Below are positions 1 to 11,385 of a stretch of DNA of 64,000 bases, in pieces. The notes beneath the pieces were generated by a model, which searched no databases, had not been told where the DNA came from, and saw only the letters and a program-made list of their open reading frames with translations. Location: positions 37,407,315-37,471,314 of the forward strand of contig NW_024037069.1 of the NCBI RefSeq assembly GCF_015706575.1, read 5' to 3'. Source of the stretch: Patiria miniata. Lineage: Eukaryota > Echinodermata > Asteroidea > Valvatida > Asterinidae. The position numbers and the translations under genes are program-made. How positions within the stretch are numbered: position 1 is the first letter of the stretch; the number at the start of each line of letters is the position of its first letter.

Positions 1-836
1 GCAGGTTTTCCCACACGCTGGCTTCCAGTTTGGCTTCTATGCACTCTTCAAAAGAGTCTGGGAGGTTGTCATGGACCAGCCCGAGAAAACCTCTGGCATC
101 CATGTACCAAGTGAGTGCTTTTCACTTTTGATGCCAGAGGGCGCTCTTTTTGCTAATCACTTTATTCAGATTTCGTAAATCTGTAGGGTTATTGGGCATT
201 AGAATTGAGTAAAACACTAGTCATCTACACTCGGCGTCTGGTTTAATTACCAAAAAAAGAGACACTTTTTTGTGTGTGTACGTGTTCTTCATAACCCCCG
301 AGGACAGACACACAAAGGGAGAACAACAGATCCTTTCAGTCCTCAGGAGTTGGGTCTTTTGTTCAAAATGGTTCTCTGTAGTAGGTTTGTGTGCTTAGTC
401 TATGGGAGAGTGTTATATTACAGGGACAAAGGGAAACACAAAGCATTGTCCTCGGGTGTATAGTAAAACAAAAAAAAACAAGAAAATTGTATCCTATCGG
501 TAATTAATCGTTCACAACTTGTTCTATACAGCGGCCTTGAAGTCCTTCACCTGTGGTGCCTTATCCGGCCTCTGTGCCAAAACAGCAGTCTACCCTCTAG
601 ACCTCGTCAAAAAACGCCTCCAAGTCCAGGGCTTCGAAGAGGCTCGGAAATCCTTCGGCAAAGTGCAGCGGTACAACAGCATGCTGCACTGTGTGGCGTG
701 CACCGTGAAGGAAGAAGGCATAAGGGGCATGTACAAAGGACTCTGGCCGAGTACACTCAAAGCCATCGGAACTGTGGGCTTCACGTTTTGCTTTTACGAG
801 AAGGCGTGCCACTTTCTAGAAAGACGATACTTGTAA
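1..836 (+). CDS. SLC25A19: Mitochondrial thiamine pyrophosphate carrier, last two exons (copy A, cut by window edge)
   Basis: This is the 3' part of a mitochondrial carrier gene. Coding exons are 1-110 (donor GTGAGT at 111) and 532-836 (acceptor CAG ending at 531; stop TAA 834-836), joined by a phase-1 intron. The last exon carries the third carrier repeat, with the Px[DE]xx[KR] signature seen as PLDLVKKR, and then RLQVQGFEEA, a stretch that closely matches animal SLC25A19 from memory. It ends in a Gly-rich YKGLWPSTLKA helix and FCFYEKA. The family imports thiamine pyrophosphate across the inner mitochondrial membrane and is normally about 320 residues; about 137 are visible here. Upstream exons should lie left of the window, so this may be the intact gene. 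It is convergent with the HS3ST3-like genes downstream. The family call is firm; assignment to SLC25A19 rather than a near relative is likely. Confidence 0.85.
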
Positions 837-1700
837 TTTCACTCTGATGTACAGTCTGTGCAGTGCCTGGTGCAATGTAGTTTTATCCTGAGGGATTCCT
901 AGATATTTTTTTTTCTAATTGATTAATACATGCATGCATCGAAAGGAAACCAAATGAAGTGTCTTTTTTTTTGATAAACAGAAATACAGCTAATTGAGAA
1001 AGGTGATATTTTGTTATTTTAAGTTTGTGAATGTCAAAGAGCATTTGAAGATGCAGAAAACTTGAAATGCTACACAAGAAAAGCTACTTCGTGTCATCAG
1101 GAACAGTTGTCTCCCAAAGTCATTCATCTTAAGTTCATCACAAGTCCTTGCAAGTCAGTCACAAGTCAAATCACAAGCTTTTCAAACTGCGACAATGGCA
1201 TACCTATTGTTCATCCCTTTTTACTTGTGCTTGAACTTCTCAAGTGATCTTTGATTTCGTTGTTAGGCCCAAAAAAAAAAATATTCGGTCTCTGGTCAGA
1301 CCAAAGTTCCGGAATTGACGCGGCGACGCGGCTTTTTTTTTTTTTTTTTGCTTTTTTTTTTCTTTCTACAAGCTTGGATTGTACAGACAAGGTGGGGTAC
1401 TATTTTGTTTTTTTGGTGTCCTCATGTACATTGATGTCCTCCATAATTCGCCTTGGTGCTTTCGATCATTTGCCTTGGTGCAATTTTCCATTCCTTGGTG
1501 CTCTTTGGTAAAAAAAAATGAGGAGGTGCGGCAATAGAGGGCGCTGTTGGAGCTACCGCGGAACATTTTGGAAAAAAAAAAGATTGACGCGCATGATTAA
1601 AATCGACGCGCGCGCTGACCAGAGACCGACTTATTTTTTTTTTTGGCCTTACCGAACTTGTAATGGAATCTATGCAAGTACCCATGGAATAAACTTTATA
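837..1700 (+). other. 3' UTR-like region of SLC25A19 copy A with candidate poly(A) signal
   Basis: This is non-coding sequence after the stop. A candidate AATAAA signal lies at 1688-1693 and is conserved at the same place in copy B (34692-34697) and copy C (54252-54257). In copy A alone the region is lengthened by a Harbinger-like MITE at 1266-1648. The UTR assignment is inferred from position and the conserved signal. Confidence 0.5.
1266..1648. mobile_element. PIF/Harbinger-like MITE, 383 bp, TTA target duplication
   Basis: The element starts GGCCC followed by an A-run and ends in a T-run followed by GGCC. Inner inverted segments GGTCTCTGGTC and GACCAGAGACC match. It is flanked by TTA at 1263-1265 and 1649-1651. 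Copies B and C have the uninterrupted site (TTGTTACCGAAC), which proves an insertion. A TTA target and GGCC ends are typical of PIF/Harbinger elements. It has no coding capacity. Confidence 0.8.
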
Positions 1701-3188
1701 TTGAGAACAATTTTGTGTAAGTATCCATATTTATGGATTGTATTAAAACAGTCGGACGCAACACTTTGGTTTCATTAGGTGTATTTGTACCTGCTTCATA
1801 TAATGTCTCTGTTACTTGTGACTAGACTTGTGATTTACTTTTGATCGGACTTGTGATGGACTTGTGAGAGCCCCATAGGTGTGGCTCAAATACTGGACTT
1901 TCTCCATGTTGGGAGCAACACAGTGGTGATAGAAAACGTGAGGAAAAATTGTTTTTGAGGAAATCGAGATCGGGACTGTTTTTTAGTTGATATTCACTAC
2001 GGAAGATACATACCTGGGCCCAATTTCACGGCGCTGCTAAGCACAAACATTTGCTTAGCACAAAAAAATCTGGCTTATAAAAGCAGGTTACCTGCCAAAA
2101 CTCCATGTGATTTTCATGCTAAGCAAACAACAGCTGAGTACTAATCACGAGCAATGTACATCACATGGAGTTTTGGCTGGTAACCTGCCTTTATAAGCCA
2201 GAGTTTTTGTGCTAAGCAGCGCCGTGAAATTTGCCCCTGGTTATTTACCAGGAAAAATTGAATTCCGTTCCTGTACACGTCTAGTTAGCCTGTAATTTTC
2301 TGGTGAAATTTGCAGAAAGTCTGATTGTGGTATTTTTCAGGCAATCGTGGGTCGTGTACTTTTGACCTTTTGATTTTCCTTGGTTTTAAAGTATCTTCCA
2401 CAGTGAATATTAAGTGAAAGAAAAAACAACTATTCTTCACGTTGCTATCACCACTGTGTGGCTCACAATACGGAGAATGTCCGGTATTGAGCCACATTTA
2501 GGGGCTATACCTGTGATGGGGCCATCTCTTTGTCGTCCTTGCAGTGGGCACTTGTGCAATGTTCTTATATTAGAAAGATGGCAGTAGACGTTTTGGCTTG
2601 ATGTGTAATGGGCTTGATCACCGACTCACTATGATTGTTGCTTTTTCTTCCCAAGAAGCACGTCATTTTATTACGAGACACCGACTGTCGGGGTTTGTTT
2701 ACATTAAAAATAAAGACTGAACATTTTGGAAGCTTATGACGTGTGGCCATTGAACAATCCGAAGAAAGGATGTTTGAACTATTTTTTTTATAGAAACTGA
2801 CAAGGATTTTGATGAAGGTAACCAGTTGATGGTTGCAATGACTTCCAATGAGCACGCTCACTACCAAAGCGAAGACATATTTCAATCCCTTTTTCGTTTA
2901 AATATTCTGAAATGAGACCATCTAAAGTGTGTGGGAAGACTTTGTTTAAATGATTAATGTAAACATTGTGCTAAAATGATGTAAAAAACCCTCATGAGGT
3001 TTCAAAACAGGCCAAATTATTACCCATTAGAAGCACAGTGGTATTAGTGGGCTGTGACATTTTATGAGTTTTCTTCTTGCAATTATTTATTTCTTCATGA
3101 GGACATCTCAACCACAATGAGATTTACACAAGACTTGTCCCTGACAAAACTTAACTTTCATTTTCATATTTGAAATAAAAAAAGACTA
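1701..3188. other. Non-coding part of the duplicated module (block A)
   Basis: No gene is recognised here. The stretch recurs almost unchanged in block B (about 34.7-36.7 kb) and block C (about 54.3-55.8 kb). It contains one inverted-repeat MITE at 2013-2240. Short open frames in it are not preserved in a coding manner. Confidence 0.6.
2013..2240. mobile_element. Short inverted-repeat MITE with CCTGGGCCCAATTTCA end (block A copy)
   Basis: The left end CCTGGGCCCAATTTCACGG is the imperfect inverse of the right end, which finishes TGAAATTTGCCCCTGG. The inner arms also pair: the GCTAAGCAC, AGGTTACC and ACTCCATGTGA motifs recur in inverse order. Copies lie at 35018-35264 and 54579-54831. The target duplication is not clear, so the superfamily is open; GGGCCC ends hint at Harbinger. 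Confidence 0.65.
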
Positions 3189-3843
3189 GGCTTACCTAGT
3201 CGAGTTGAACCTGAATATCTCGGTACTCGTTGACTCAGTCAGTTCGTGACTCAGTTTGTAAGTGACTCAGTCTGTCAAAAGGACAGTAAGCTGACCCTTA
3301 CGGTCCATCAAAAAGGCATGTACAGGTACATGTAAATTGGTTTTGACTTCCATTTCGGTTGTTACAAAATAATATTGGAAGCTGAGAGCATTGTTCCTTT
3401 TTTTTTTGTTTTTTTTATGGGCTCTGTACACAATTACCCACTCGACGGTAAGAAAGGGATAGTTGGGGAACACCACTTGGGAGAGACATTCGAACGCATT
3501 GCCGAAGACGCGTAACGCTCACGCAAAGACGCTATGGGTTTTGGTGCACATTCAGAATAAAACTAGTCGTGCCTGGTTCGAGCTGTATGCGCACCGCAAC
3601 CAGTACGCGCATGAAGTGTGTCCCGTCCAAGGGGCTCTCGAAAGTGGTGAAAAAGCGCCCTCTCTAGTGAGCGCACGGAGCCCATACAAAATCAGGCATG
3701 CAACTTTTCCTCGGATCCGCTGATTTCCTCGTTTTTTTACTTCACATGAATGCCATTACAAATTGAAAAACACTGTACAATATTATGTCTTCTGTAGTTT
3801 GGAATTTCCTCATTTTTTTTCTAAATTCCCAGTTGCAAGCCTG
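3189..3843. repeat. Duplicated non-coding segment rich in GTGACTCAGT motifs
   Basis: This segment starts at CCTAGTCGAGTTGAACC and recurs at 9468-9986, at about 36.7-37.35 kb and at about 55.8-56.43 kb. It contains short GTGACTCAGT-type direct repeats (about 3235-3265). Near its right end is a GGAGCCCATACAAAA motif that reappears as the junction of every 121-bp minisatellite unit. An 86-codon open frame (3463-3723) is retained in blocks B and C only because the DNA is nearly identical; no domain is recognised. Confidence 0.55.
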
Positions 3844-4670
3844 AAAAATAGGGAATGCAAAGTTCTTGTTGAGTTAGGAAAGCTATACGACAAACTGTTC
3901 TTAGTGGGTCAGCGTGCTTGCCTGCTCACTAAAAGCCTATCCTGTTTGTGCGCGGAGCCCATACAAAAATAGGGAATGCAAAGTTCTCGTTCAGTTTGGA
4001 ATGCTACACAACAAACTGTTCTTTGTGGGTCAGCGTGCTGCCCTGCTCACTAAAAGCCTATCCTGTTTGTGCGCGGAGCCCATACAAAAATAGGGAATGC
4101 AAAGTTCTCGTTCAGTTTGGAATGCTACACAACAAACTGTTCTTTGTGGGTCAGCGTGCTGCCCTGCTCACTAAAAGCCTATCCTGTTTGTCCGCGGAGC
4201 CCATACAAAAATAGGGAATGCAAAGTTCTCGTTCAGTTTGGAATGCTACACGACAAACTGTTCTTTGTGGGTCAGCGTGCTGCCCTGCTCACTAAAAGCC
4301 TATCCTGTTTGTGCGCGGAGCCCATACAAAAATAGGGAATGCAAAGTTCTCGTTCAGTTTGGAATGCTACACGACAAACTGTTCTTTGTGGGTCAGCATG
4401 CTGCCCTGCTCACTAAAAGCCTATCCTATTTGTGCGCGGAGCCCATACAAAAATAGGGAATGCAAAGTTCTCGTTCAGTTTGGAATGCTACACGACAAAC
4501 TGTTCTTTGTGGGTCAGCATGCTGCCCTGCTCACTAAAAGCCTATCCTATTTGTGCGCGGAGCCCATACAAAATAGGGAATGCAAAGTTCTCGTTCAGTT
4601 TGGAATGCTACACAGCAAACTGTTCTTAGTGGGTCAGCGTGCTGCCCTGCTTACTAAAAGCATATCCTGA
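3844..4670. repeat. 121-bp minisatellite, about 7 units (block A1)
   Basis: Tandem units start with AAAAATAGGGAATGC at 3844, 3965, 4086, 4207, 4328, 4449 and about 4570, an exact 121-bp period. The first and last units are the most divergent. Because 121 is not a multiple of 3, the array is open in several frames and yields overlapping 65-119-residue frames; these are a by-product and not genes. The same array has about 8 units in block B, 6 in block C and 1 in block A2. Confidence 0.9.
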
Positions 4671-4878
4671 TGTTCAAAACACCAAGTTCTGAGATCGTTT
4701 CTGAAATACTACACAAGATGTTTCCCATGAAATATTGTAAAACATTCTTTATTCGTACTATACATGATACAAGTACATCTGGAGTCAGTACAAATTTACA
4801 CATCAATAAAGAGGAAATAAGAGGAAATCAGTTCAACAGACGTTTATATGTTAATAATGGCTGGTGGTTTTGGCTTAA

Positions 4879-5886
4879 AGCTTGAGTAGACCATTTGCAA
4901 TTTGTGTATTTATTTCGTTTGAACCAACAAAAGTGCTCAAAATCTTAAGACGAATGCTTAAAGGTATAGTCCACATTTGTAATTTGTGCATTTTGTTCGT
5001 TTGAAGCAACAAACATGCTAAAAATCTAAAGACGGGTGCTGAACAACTAACCTGATGAAGTTTCAGCTCAGCTTCAGCTGTTTATTTCTAGAAAAACAAC
5101 ATTCTATGATCCAGATTTCAAATCAAAAGTTGCTGAATCATGTTTTGAATTGGGCCTGAATTCAGCATCCGAGACACGTGCTCACTGAGCCGACTGCAGC
5201 TACGCGATGTCGCGCACTGATCCGATGAATTAAAGCAATCGCGCGTGCGTGTGCGTCGTGTCAACGCTTGCGCGCGCTTCGCCGAATAAAAAAAACGAAC
5301 TACTAACGGAACCTTCCAACAGTGCGTCTTTAAACACACCGTTGGAAAGGCATTCTTTCATTGATTTCTTCAAATTGACAGCATGCCAGAAAGAATAATT
5401 TTACAGGGAGTTTAGTCCCCTTACTATCTTTCAACCAAGTATGTTTTTCAACACTAATTACGTCAGTTACTTTTTGGATAGCTGCAAATGATGGACTGAG
5501 CTTTAACGACTATCTCCGAGTTCTGAGAAAATATTCTAGGATCTCAAATTGCGCCCGAAATCAGCATCCGAAACACGTTCTCATTCAGCCGATTGCAGCC
5601 ACACGATGTCACGCACTGAACAGACGAATAATAGCAACCGTACATGTGTGTGCTTCGTGTCAACACTTCTAGCACCCATCCAAGGATTTGCACAACTACT
5701 ACCGGAAATTTCCAAAAATGTGTCACTTGAAACATTTTTGGAAATGACCTTCTGTTATTGTTTTCTTCAGTTTGGAATCATTTTGCAGGGACTTTAGTGT
5801 CATTATTATCTTTAAAAGCAACTAAGCTTTTTAACAATAATTTGGTCAGTTACTTTTTGGATAGCTGCAAATGGTCCATTCTACCT
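4879..5886. mobile_element. TTAA-target MITE (outer), interrupted by a second MITE (block A1)
   Basis: The element is flanked by TTAA at 4875-4878 and 5887-5890. Its ends are AGCTTGAGTAGACCATTTGC and GCAAATGGTCCATTCTACCT, imperfect inverted repeats. The uninterrupted relative is at 11813-12296 (484 bp). The inner element at 4962-5502 accounts for the extra length. No transposase is present. The TTAA target suggests piggyBac-like mobilisation, although the usual CCC ends are not seen. Confidence 0.8.
4962..5502. mobile_element. TTAA-target MITE (inner, 541 bp), nested in another MITE (block A1)
   Basis: The left end is AGGTATAGTCCACATTTG and the right end AAATGATGGACTGAGCT. TTAA lies on both sides (4958-4961, 5503-5506). 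The empty site is present in the outer-element relative near 11,895 (ATGCTTAACGACTAT). Other members of the family lie at 15410-15950, 20902-21412 and 61506-62045. Confidence 0.82.
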
Positions 5887-5890
5887 TTAA

Positions 5891-6825
5891 TGACTTAATT
5901 CCAGATTACTGAGTTCCAAAACAAGTGTTCTTAATAAACATTAAATCTTGCTCTTCGAATAGAGTTACGACAAGTTTACGAAAAAATAATTCTTTTTGGA
6001 CACAAACATGAAGTAATGGTCAGAATATTACACCAGCACAAAAAATAATACTATTCAAACATGTACATAGTATATAAATATCTGATGGCGAGTATGAAGA
6101 ATACTTATGTCTACGTAGAGATACCCTGTATGTGCATATGTAGTGCAGAATATCTGCACTATTTCTTTCTCATATATATCTACATCTGCCAGTTGCAATG
6201 TAAACTTTAATCAGAAACATAATAACAGATTCATCAAGGAAAAGCCGACAGAGCTCTATATCTTTTCACAGAGAATACAAACTTTTCACAGAGAATATAT
6301 ACATGACACCTGATTTTGTTTTATCACAGAATTATGTGCGACAGATAGTGCTGAATGACAGAAATTTACATACATACATAATAATTTATACTCTCCATTA
6401 TAAATATCACTGACACAACTTTATTTGAGCATTGCAAGTAACTATAGTGTACATGTACATCTATAAAGACAGAAATATTACTACGGTCCTGTACATGGAT
6501 TGTCAGATACAAATTAAGTATACATGTACTTCACATTTGCGGTGGTCTGATCACTCATAAGTATTGTTTGCCATGTGCTTATTTATAATTTTAAAACCCA
6601 TTAATCATTCATTCTGTGTAGATTGCAGCAAATTGTCCAACACTGAACAAACAAAAATGAATGCCATTCGTCAATATGACAATATTTTTTTGAATAATTA
6701 AGACCTGAGAAGGATATATACATGAGAAGATTAATACTTGAATACCCGTGGTGGCAAGTTATGGATTGACAATTCCCGGCCCCCCTGAAAAATTTGAGAG
6801 TCTAAGAATTTAGACTCCAGGTCCC
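5891..6825 (-). other. 3' UTR-like region of HS3ST3-like copy 1
   Basis: This is AT-rich non-coding sequence downstream (on the - strand) of the sulfotransferase stop. A minus-strand AATAAA (plus-strand TTTATT 6420-6425) lies about 400 nt after the stop and is a plausible poly(A) signal. The region is highly conserved in all four gene copies, including the diverged copy 2 (12301-13249). The UTR assignment is inferred. Confidence 0.5.
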
Positions 6826-8926
6826 TCATTCCTCCCAATGAAAATTGATGCCCGTCATGTTGTAAAACTGCTCATTATACGGTCGATAGAACTCGGCCAG
6901 ACAGGCCCGGACACGAGGATCCACAGGATTATGAGGGCGGCCTTTGGTTTTGCCGAGACATCTCACCTCCCCATTCTCGTCCGTTCTAAGGCAGGGAAAG
7001 CCCTTCGTCTCGTTGAAGACAAACGCCTTCTCCGTGAGTGTCCTGCTAATGTGCAGGAAGTCTTGTACTTTGCCCATCTCCGCGCCGGGATTGGCCACAA
7101 GGTTTTTCCCACTGACAAACAAGAACTGGTCGAGAGGGAAATACTTCAGCCATCTCGTCAGATGCACTGAGTACAGCCCGATGCCTATTGCGCTCCAACT
7201 CTCGTCCACGCTGCATTTTCTCGGGTCGAGCATGGCTTTCTCCTCAAAGGGCGTGGTCTTACCCTTTTCGAGGGACTGGGCGTGGTCGGAGATGGCCCGT
7301 GCCACAGGTTCACGCACAACCAGTAGAAATTTTACGTCTTGTGACATGCGATAGATGAGCTTTGGGACTTGCGGCGTCACAAAGTAGCTGGGCGTTTTCT
7401 CCACGGTCAGTTGATTTTCATACGAGTAGGGCATCGCCCTCCTGAAAAATAGCATCAGTAATTCTAAGGTAGTTTTGCTAGTAAGTAAAAAACCCTGCTA
7501 GGCATTTTCATGTGCTGATGTAAAATATATCACGAAGCAGTCATAGGCAATGTTAAACCAGTCATGTTTCAGTTAACCTGCTGTTTTTTAAAATTATTAT
7601 CCTTTGTCCTTAACGGCTCTGTCAAACTGATCCCTGCATTAGGTTTGTTATTTTCAAGAGTACCGCATTTTTGTCAACAATTCGGTGTGAATTCCACTAT
7701 TCGGTGTGGATTTTAAAACCCGATATTCGAAACCAACCTTAAAGCTATAGTCCATCATTTGCCGCTATTCGAAAAGTAACTGGCGTAATTATTGTTGAAA
7801 AACATACTTGGTTGAAAGATTTTGATTTAGATTTTGAGCACTTTTGTTGCTTCAAACGAACAAAATGCACAAATTACAAATGATGGACTTTATCTTTAAG
7901 CCGCCTGTTTTTTGTGTGTGACAATAGCTAATAGAAATATAAAGAAAACAATGGGAACATCCGTCAGCATTCAACTGCTCCATGGTCTCTGATTGTAACA
8001 ACATTCACTCGTTAGCGGTCCTCTTGTTTCATGAATAGCCTGCCCATTCAACTGATCTGAGAGATCTCATCCATTTTCTGGAGTGTTTTTGGAAAGGCCC
8101 AGTGCTCATTGAATCCTGCAAACTATACCCAATCAACACGGAGGGCATTGCATGCAGCACCTCACTCCTCACTTTTTTGGGAGCTTCCCGAGAAATCAGA
8201 TAACCGTTACTCGGTTTGAAAAAAAAATTAGGACAACCGGATTTTGAAATCTCTGATTTTTTCCACCACTCCTTATGATGATGTGTGTGAAAACTTGTGA
8301 TGACTTTTATTTAGAACTCTGGCTTACCTGTACCACTCTAAGTCCCTTTCATAGAAACGATCGAAGAAATGCACCTCCTTCCCGCTAGCAGTAACTTCAG
8401 GGTGCGCTTTAAGGAAATTCAGCAGTGCTTGCGTTCCTCCCTTCTTGATTCCAATAATGATGACCTTCGGAAGCCGTCGTTTCCATTTACCTTGCGGTTT
8501 GAAGGCTGCCCTCTCTGGCACCAAGTCCAAATCATCGTCCGCCTCGTCGTAAACACTTGACCACGAGGACAAAGAGGAAAGATCATCTTGATTTGTCGGT
8601 GAAGGGTTTTGAGGTTGAAGGAGTTGATGAACGAATACTGTCTGTTTCACAGCAGCAATGCCCACAGATTGTGTGGCATTCACTGAAGGTTCTGGCATTC
8701 TTGTGTTAGCTTTGATCTTGGCAAAGATTGGCATTTTGTGGAACGACGGACTGTTCGATGTCTTCAGTTTCGGAGGTGCTTCTGTTCTGCTTTTGCAGCA
8801 GTTGAGTGAATACATGTAGGTTGATAGGATAGCCACGCAACATACCGCTACCAGTATACCGACTCTCTTCTTTCTCAGGGAACAACAAGCCTGTCCCGGG
8901 CCAGGTGGGATCTTATCCACCGCCAT
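6826..8926 (-). CDS. HS3ST3-like: Heparan sulfate glucosamine 3-O-sulfotransferase, HS3ST3-like, copy 1
   Basis: Two coding exons on the - strand: 8926-8328 and 7441-6826 (stop at 6828-6826), with a phase-2 GT-AG intron; 404 residues, close to human HS3ST3A1. ATG at 8926 is chosen because it is conserved in all four copies (M[10 protein letters not shown]). A possible acceptor (TACAG/GTTCGAG) 10 nt upstream hints at a 5' UTR exon. Layout: short cytosolic tail, one membrane anchor about residues 22-41 (type II Golgi protein), low-complexity stem, and sulfotransferase domain. Visible motifs are the 5'-phosphosulfate loop GIKKGGT (159-165), catalytic-type Glu184 in KEVHFFD, TVEKTP (212-217), the 3'-phosphate site R243-x-P-x2-R-x2-S251, Cys350/Cys361 and KTKGRPH. 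The enzyme transfers sulfate from PAPS to the 3-OH of glucosamine in heparan sulfate. SWSAI-x-IG-x-Y and FYRP-x-N-x2-FY-x-MTG favour the HS3ST3 (gD) group over HS3ST1. Confidence 0.92.
7743..7895. mobile_element. Short TTAA-target MITE in the HS3ST3-like intron (copy 1)
   Basis: A 153-bp internally deleted member of the TTAA family, with ends AGCTATAGTCCATCATTTGC and AAATGATGGACTTTATCT. TTAA lies at 7739-7742 and 7896-7899. Copy 2 of the gene has the empty site (CAACCTTAAGCCGCC, TTAA 14280-14283), while copies 3 and 4 share the insertion (41371-41523, 60211-60363). Confidence 0.85.
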
Positions 8927-9037
8927 GATCTCGAACCTGTATTCATGCAATTGGTAAAATGCAAAAATAGAAAAATGAAATCTCTTTTACACAGTTTGCA
9001 GTGTGGGAGACATCCATTGGTGTACATCATGATTTAA

Positions 9038-9300
9038 AGCTACAGCCCATCATTTGCAGCTATCCAAAAAGTAACTGACGTAATTATTGCTGAAAAACAC
9101 ACTTGATTGAAAGATAGTAAGGGGACTAAAACTCCCTGTGAAATTATTCTTTCTAGCAAGCTGTCATTTTAAAGAAATATAAACGAAAGAAGGCATTTCC
9201 CCGTTGGAAATTGCCGTAAGTAGTTGTTTTTTTTATATTCGGCGAAGCGCGCGCAAGCGTTGGCACTACGCACACGCGCGCAGCTGCTATAATTCTCTAA
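9038..9300. mobile_element. Truncated TTAA-target MITE upstream of HS3ST3-like copy 1
   Basis: The left end AGCTACAGCCCATCATTTGC abuts TTAA (9034-9037) at the same site as the complete elements at 15410-15950 and 61506-62045. Similarity is lost near 9300, where unrelated sequence and a Harbinger-like end follow. This marks the internal junction of the block A duplication. Confidence 0.7.
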
Positions 9301-9374
9301 AAACACGTTAAAATTGTGCAGCAGCAGAATTCCAGTCAAACCAGTGAGTTTGGCGGTTTTGAGACATCATCTTT

Positions 9375-9464
9375 TATTGAAAAAAAAACTTTTTCATTTT
9401 GCCGACGCGCATGGCTACAGCGACGCGCGCGCATACCAGAAACCGGAGACTTTTTTTTTTGGCC
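9375..9464. mobile_element. Right end of a second Harbinger-like MITE
   Basis: The GACGCGC-rich stretch, an ACCGGAGAC-type motif, a T-run and terminal GGCC resemble the right end of the element at 1266-1648. TTA (9465-9467) follows, as expected for the target. The left end is not recognised. It sits exactly at the junction where the copy A2 module begins. Confidence 0.6.
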
Positions 9465-9467
9465 TTA

Positions 9468-9986
9468 CCTAGTCGAGTTGAACCTGAATATCTCGGTACT
9501 CGGTGACTCAGTCAGTTCGTGACTCAGTTTGTAAGTGACTCAGTCTGTCAAAAGGACAGAAAGCTGACCCTTACGGTCCATCAAAAAGGGATGTACAGGT
9601 ACATATAAATTGGTTTTGACTTCCATTTCGGTTGTTACAAAATAATATTGGAAGCCAAGAGCATTGTTCATGTTTTTTTATGGGCTCTGTACACAATTAC
9701 CCCCTCAACGGTAAGAAAGGGATAGTTGGGGGACTCCACTTGGGAGAGACATTCGAACGCATTGCCGAAGACGCGTAACGCTCACGCAAAGACGCCATGG
9801 GCTTGTGCACATTCAGAATTAAAATCAGTCGTGCCTGCTTCGAGCTGTATGCGCACCGCAACCAGTACGTGCATGCTGTGTGTCCCGTCCAAGGGGCTCT
9901 CGAAAGTGGTGAAAAAGCGCCCTCTCTAGTGAGCGCACGGAGCCCATACAAAAATCAGGCATGCAACTTTTCCTCGGATCCGCTGA
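9468..9986. repeat. Second copy of the 3189-3730 segment (start of module A2)
   Basis: Nearly the same sequence as 3192-3730, starting CCTAGTCGAGTTGAACC, with small differences. It opens the internal duplication A2, which leads to HS3ST3-like copy 2. It carries no gene. The short open frame in it corresponds to that at 3463-3723 but differs in its middle, as expected of non-coding DNA. Confidence 0.75.
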
Positions 9987-11385
9987 TGTCACACCATGGG
10001 TCTGTTTTTCCCATGGAGGACAGTAGTGGATATATTTGTACAAATCAGCAGGACAGAAAATCAAACTCCGGACGGCAAAATGTGTATGATCAAGACAAAA
10101 TACTATTTAATTACGACAAATAAATATATTAAACAAACGGAAATTTACTATGTACAAATTATTTCAATTGAATTATGCCACTATATGAATTACTTATATT
10201 TTGAGTGACGGATACTCAACTATATCATGGCATTATAAGGATCCTGTATTATGTGTTATACGGCCGTTTCCAATACCCCAAAACAAATGCAATCACCCCC
10301 CTAAACAGTCACTGTTCAAAACCTTTTGAAGGACTTGCTGTGTTCAAAGCTCACTTGTGACACGGGTGGTCGATTTGGAGCACCAGTCACACACACAACA
10401 TCCCTCCGGCGCTTTGACGATCCCACTAAGGCGGATGAACTCCGGGCTTGGGGAACTTGGGTGACCTCTCCGGGCCTTGGAATCTGGCTCGATGCCTGGC
10501 CCACACAGGACTCGGTTCCGAATCTTCCTCCTGACTCTCTCGGTAGACCGTGAGCTAGTCTTGGGAGTTGACTTACTGTTGTTCACACAGAACAAGCTAT
10601 CTGGTTCACCAAGAACCTAGGAATTCACTATTCCCACAGGGAAAAGCCCTTTAAAAAAAGGTTAAACATAATTCACAGTGAAAATTAGAGTGCCTACCGA
10701 CTTATGATCAAATTTACATTCGCTCCATGCTCAAGCTAAATTTCTGGAATGAAAATGGCATTCAAAATCTTCAAAAATTCTTACAATTTATCTTACTTCA
10801 TCAACTATATTAATTTTAATGAAAATAAACTTGATTACCAAAGGCAATTCCATACATCAATCTCTAAAGATTAACTTCAAAATGCACCATTTCTGGACTA
10901 TCACAATTCTCCCAAAATATTCATAATTTCTGTGTTATGCACTTCTATTACTGAATTATATTGTATAAAGCAGGATGAAATAAAACTTACAGTTTGCAGG
11001 ATAAACTGGCTTTTTAAATCATGGGCCACGCCCTGGTACACACAGTACCACTGTATATACATGTACATGTACATGTACATGTACTCACACAGGACTGCAC
11101 ACAGCGAAGTCTAGAATAGCAGTGCCCTGGGGAATGCACATGGCATCCAAGTCCTAACAAAATTATTCAACCATGGCATTAATTTGCATACTGTCATTTG
11201 CATAAGAAAGATTTAGCTCTGCTGTACACTCTGGGTAGCCTCAATTCTGGATGGGGGAGAATTAAATTAACTTGTGCTAAAATAAATGTATAAGTGAAAA
11301 TCCCATAATTAATTACATTAATAAACACAATGATAAATACAAAAATTGAAACATTATTTAAAAATATAAATCACACTTTGTGACA
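9987..11385. mobile_element. Candidate solo LTR, about 1.4 kb
   Basis: The insert begins TGTCACA and ends TGTGACA, has TG...CA termini, and is flanked by GCTGA on both sides (9982-9986, 11386-11390). The empty site is present in module A1 (CCGCTGATTTCC near 3720). No open frame of note is found. A 5-bp target duplication and TG...CA ends suit a solo LTR of a retrovirus-like element, but no internal region is present to confirm the family. It contains an ACATGT run near 11,055-11,085. It is treated as a fossil insertion. Confidence 0.6.

Noticed and set aside
3463-3723. 86-codon frame repeated in three blocks
   Set aside because: The identity reflects recent block duplication; the diverged copy at 9468-9986 shows no coding pattern and no domain is recognised.
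3948-4670. Overlapping 65-119-residue repetitive proteins in the minisatellite
   Set aside because: The 121-bp period shifts frame at each unit, so the same peptides appear in different frames; there is no start context and no domain, and the frames exist only because the unit lacks stops.
5118-5339. Short minus-strand frames repeated in blocks A, B and C within the TTAA MITEs
   Set aside because: They lie wholly inside non-autonomous elements, are not shared by diverged family members, and encode no transposase motif.
6838-7354. Plus-strand open frames of 110 and 136 codons over HS3ST3-like exon 2
   Set aside because: They are antisense shadows of a strongly coding exon; they match no family, and their conservation follows from the real gene on the other strand.
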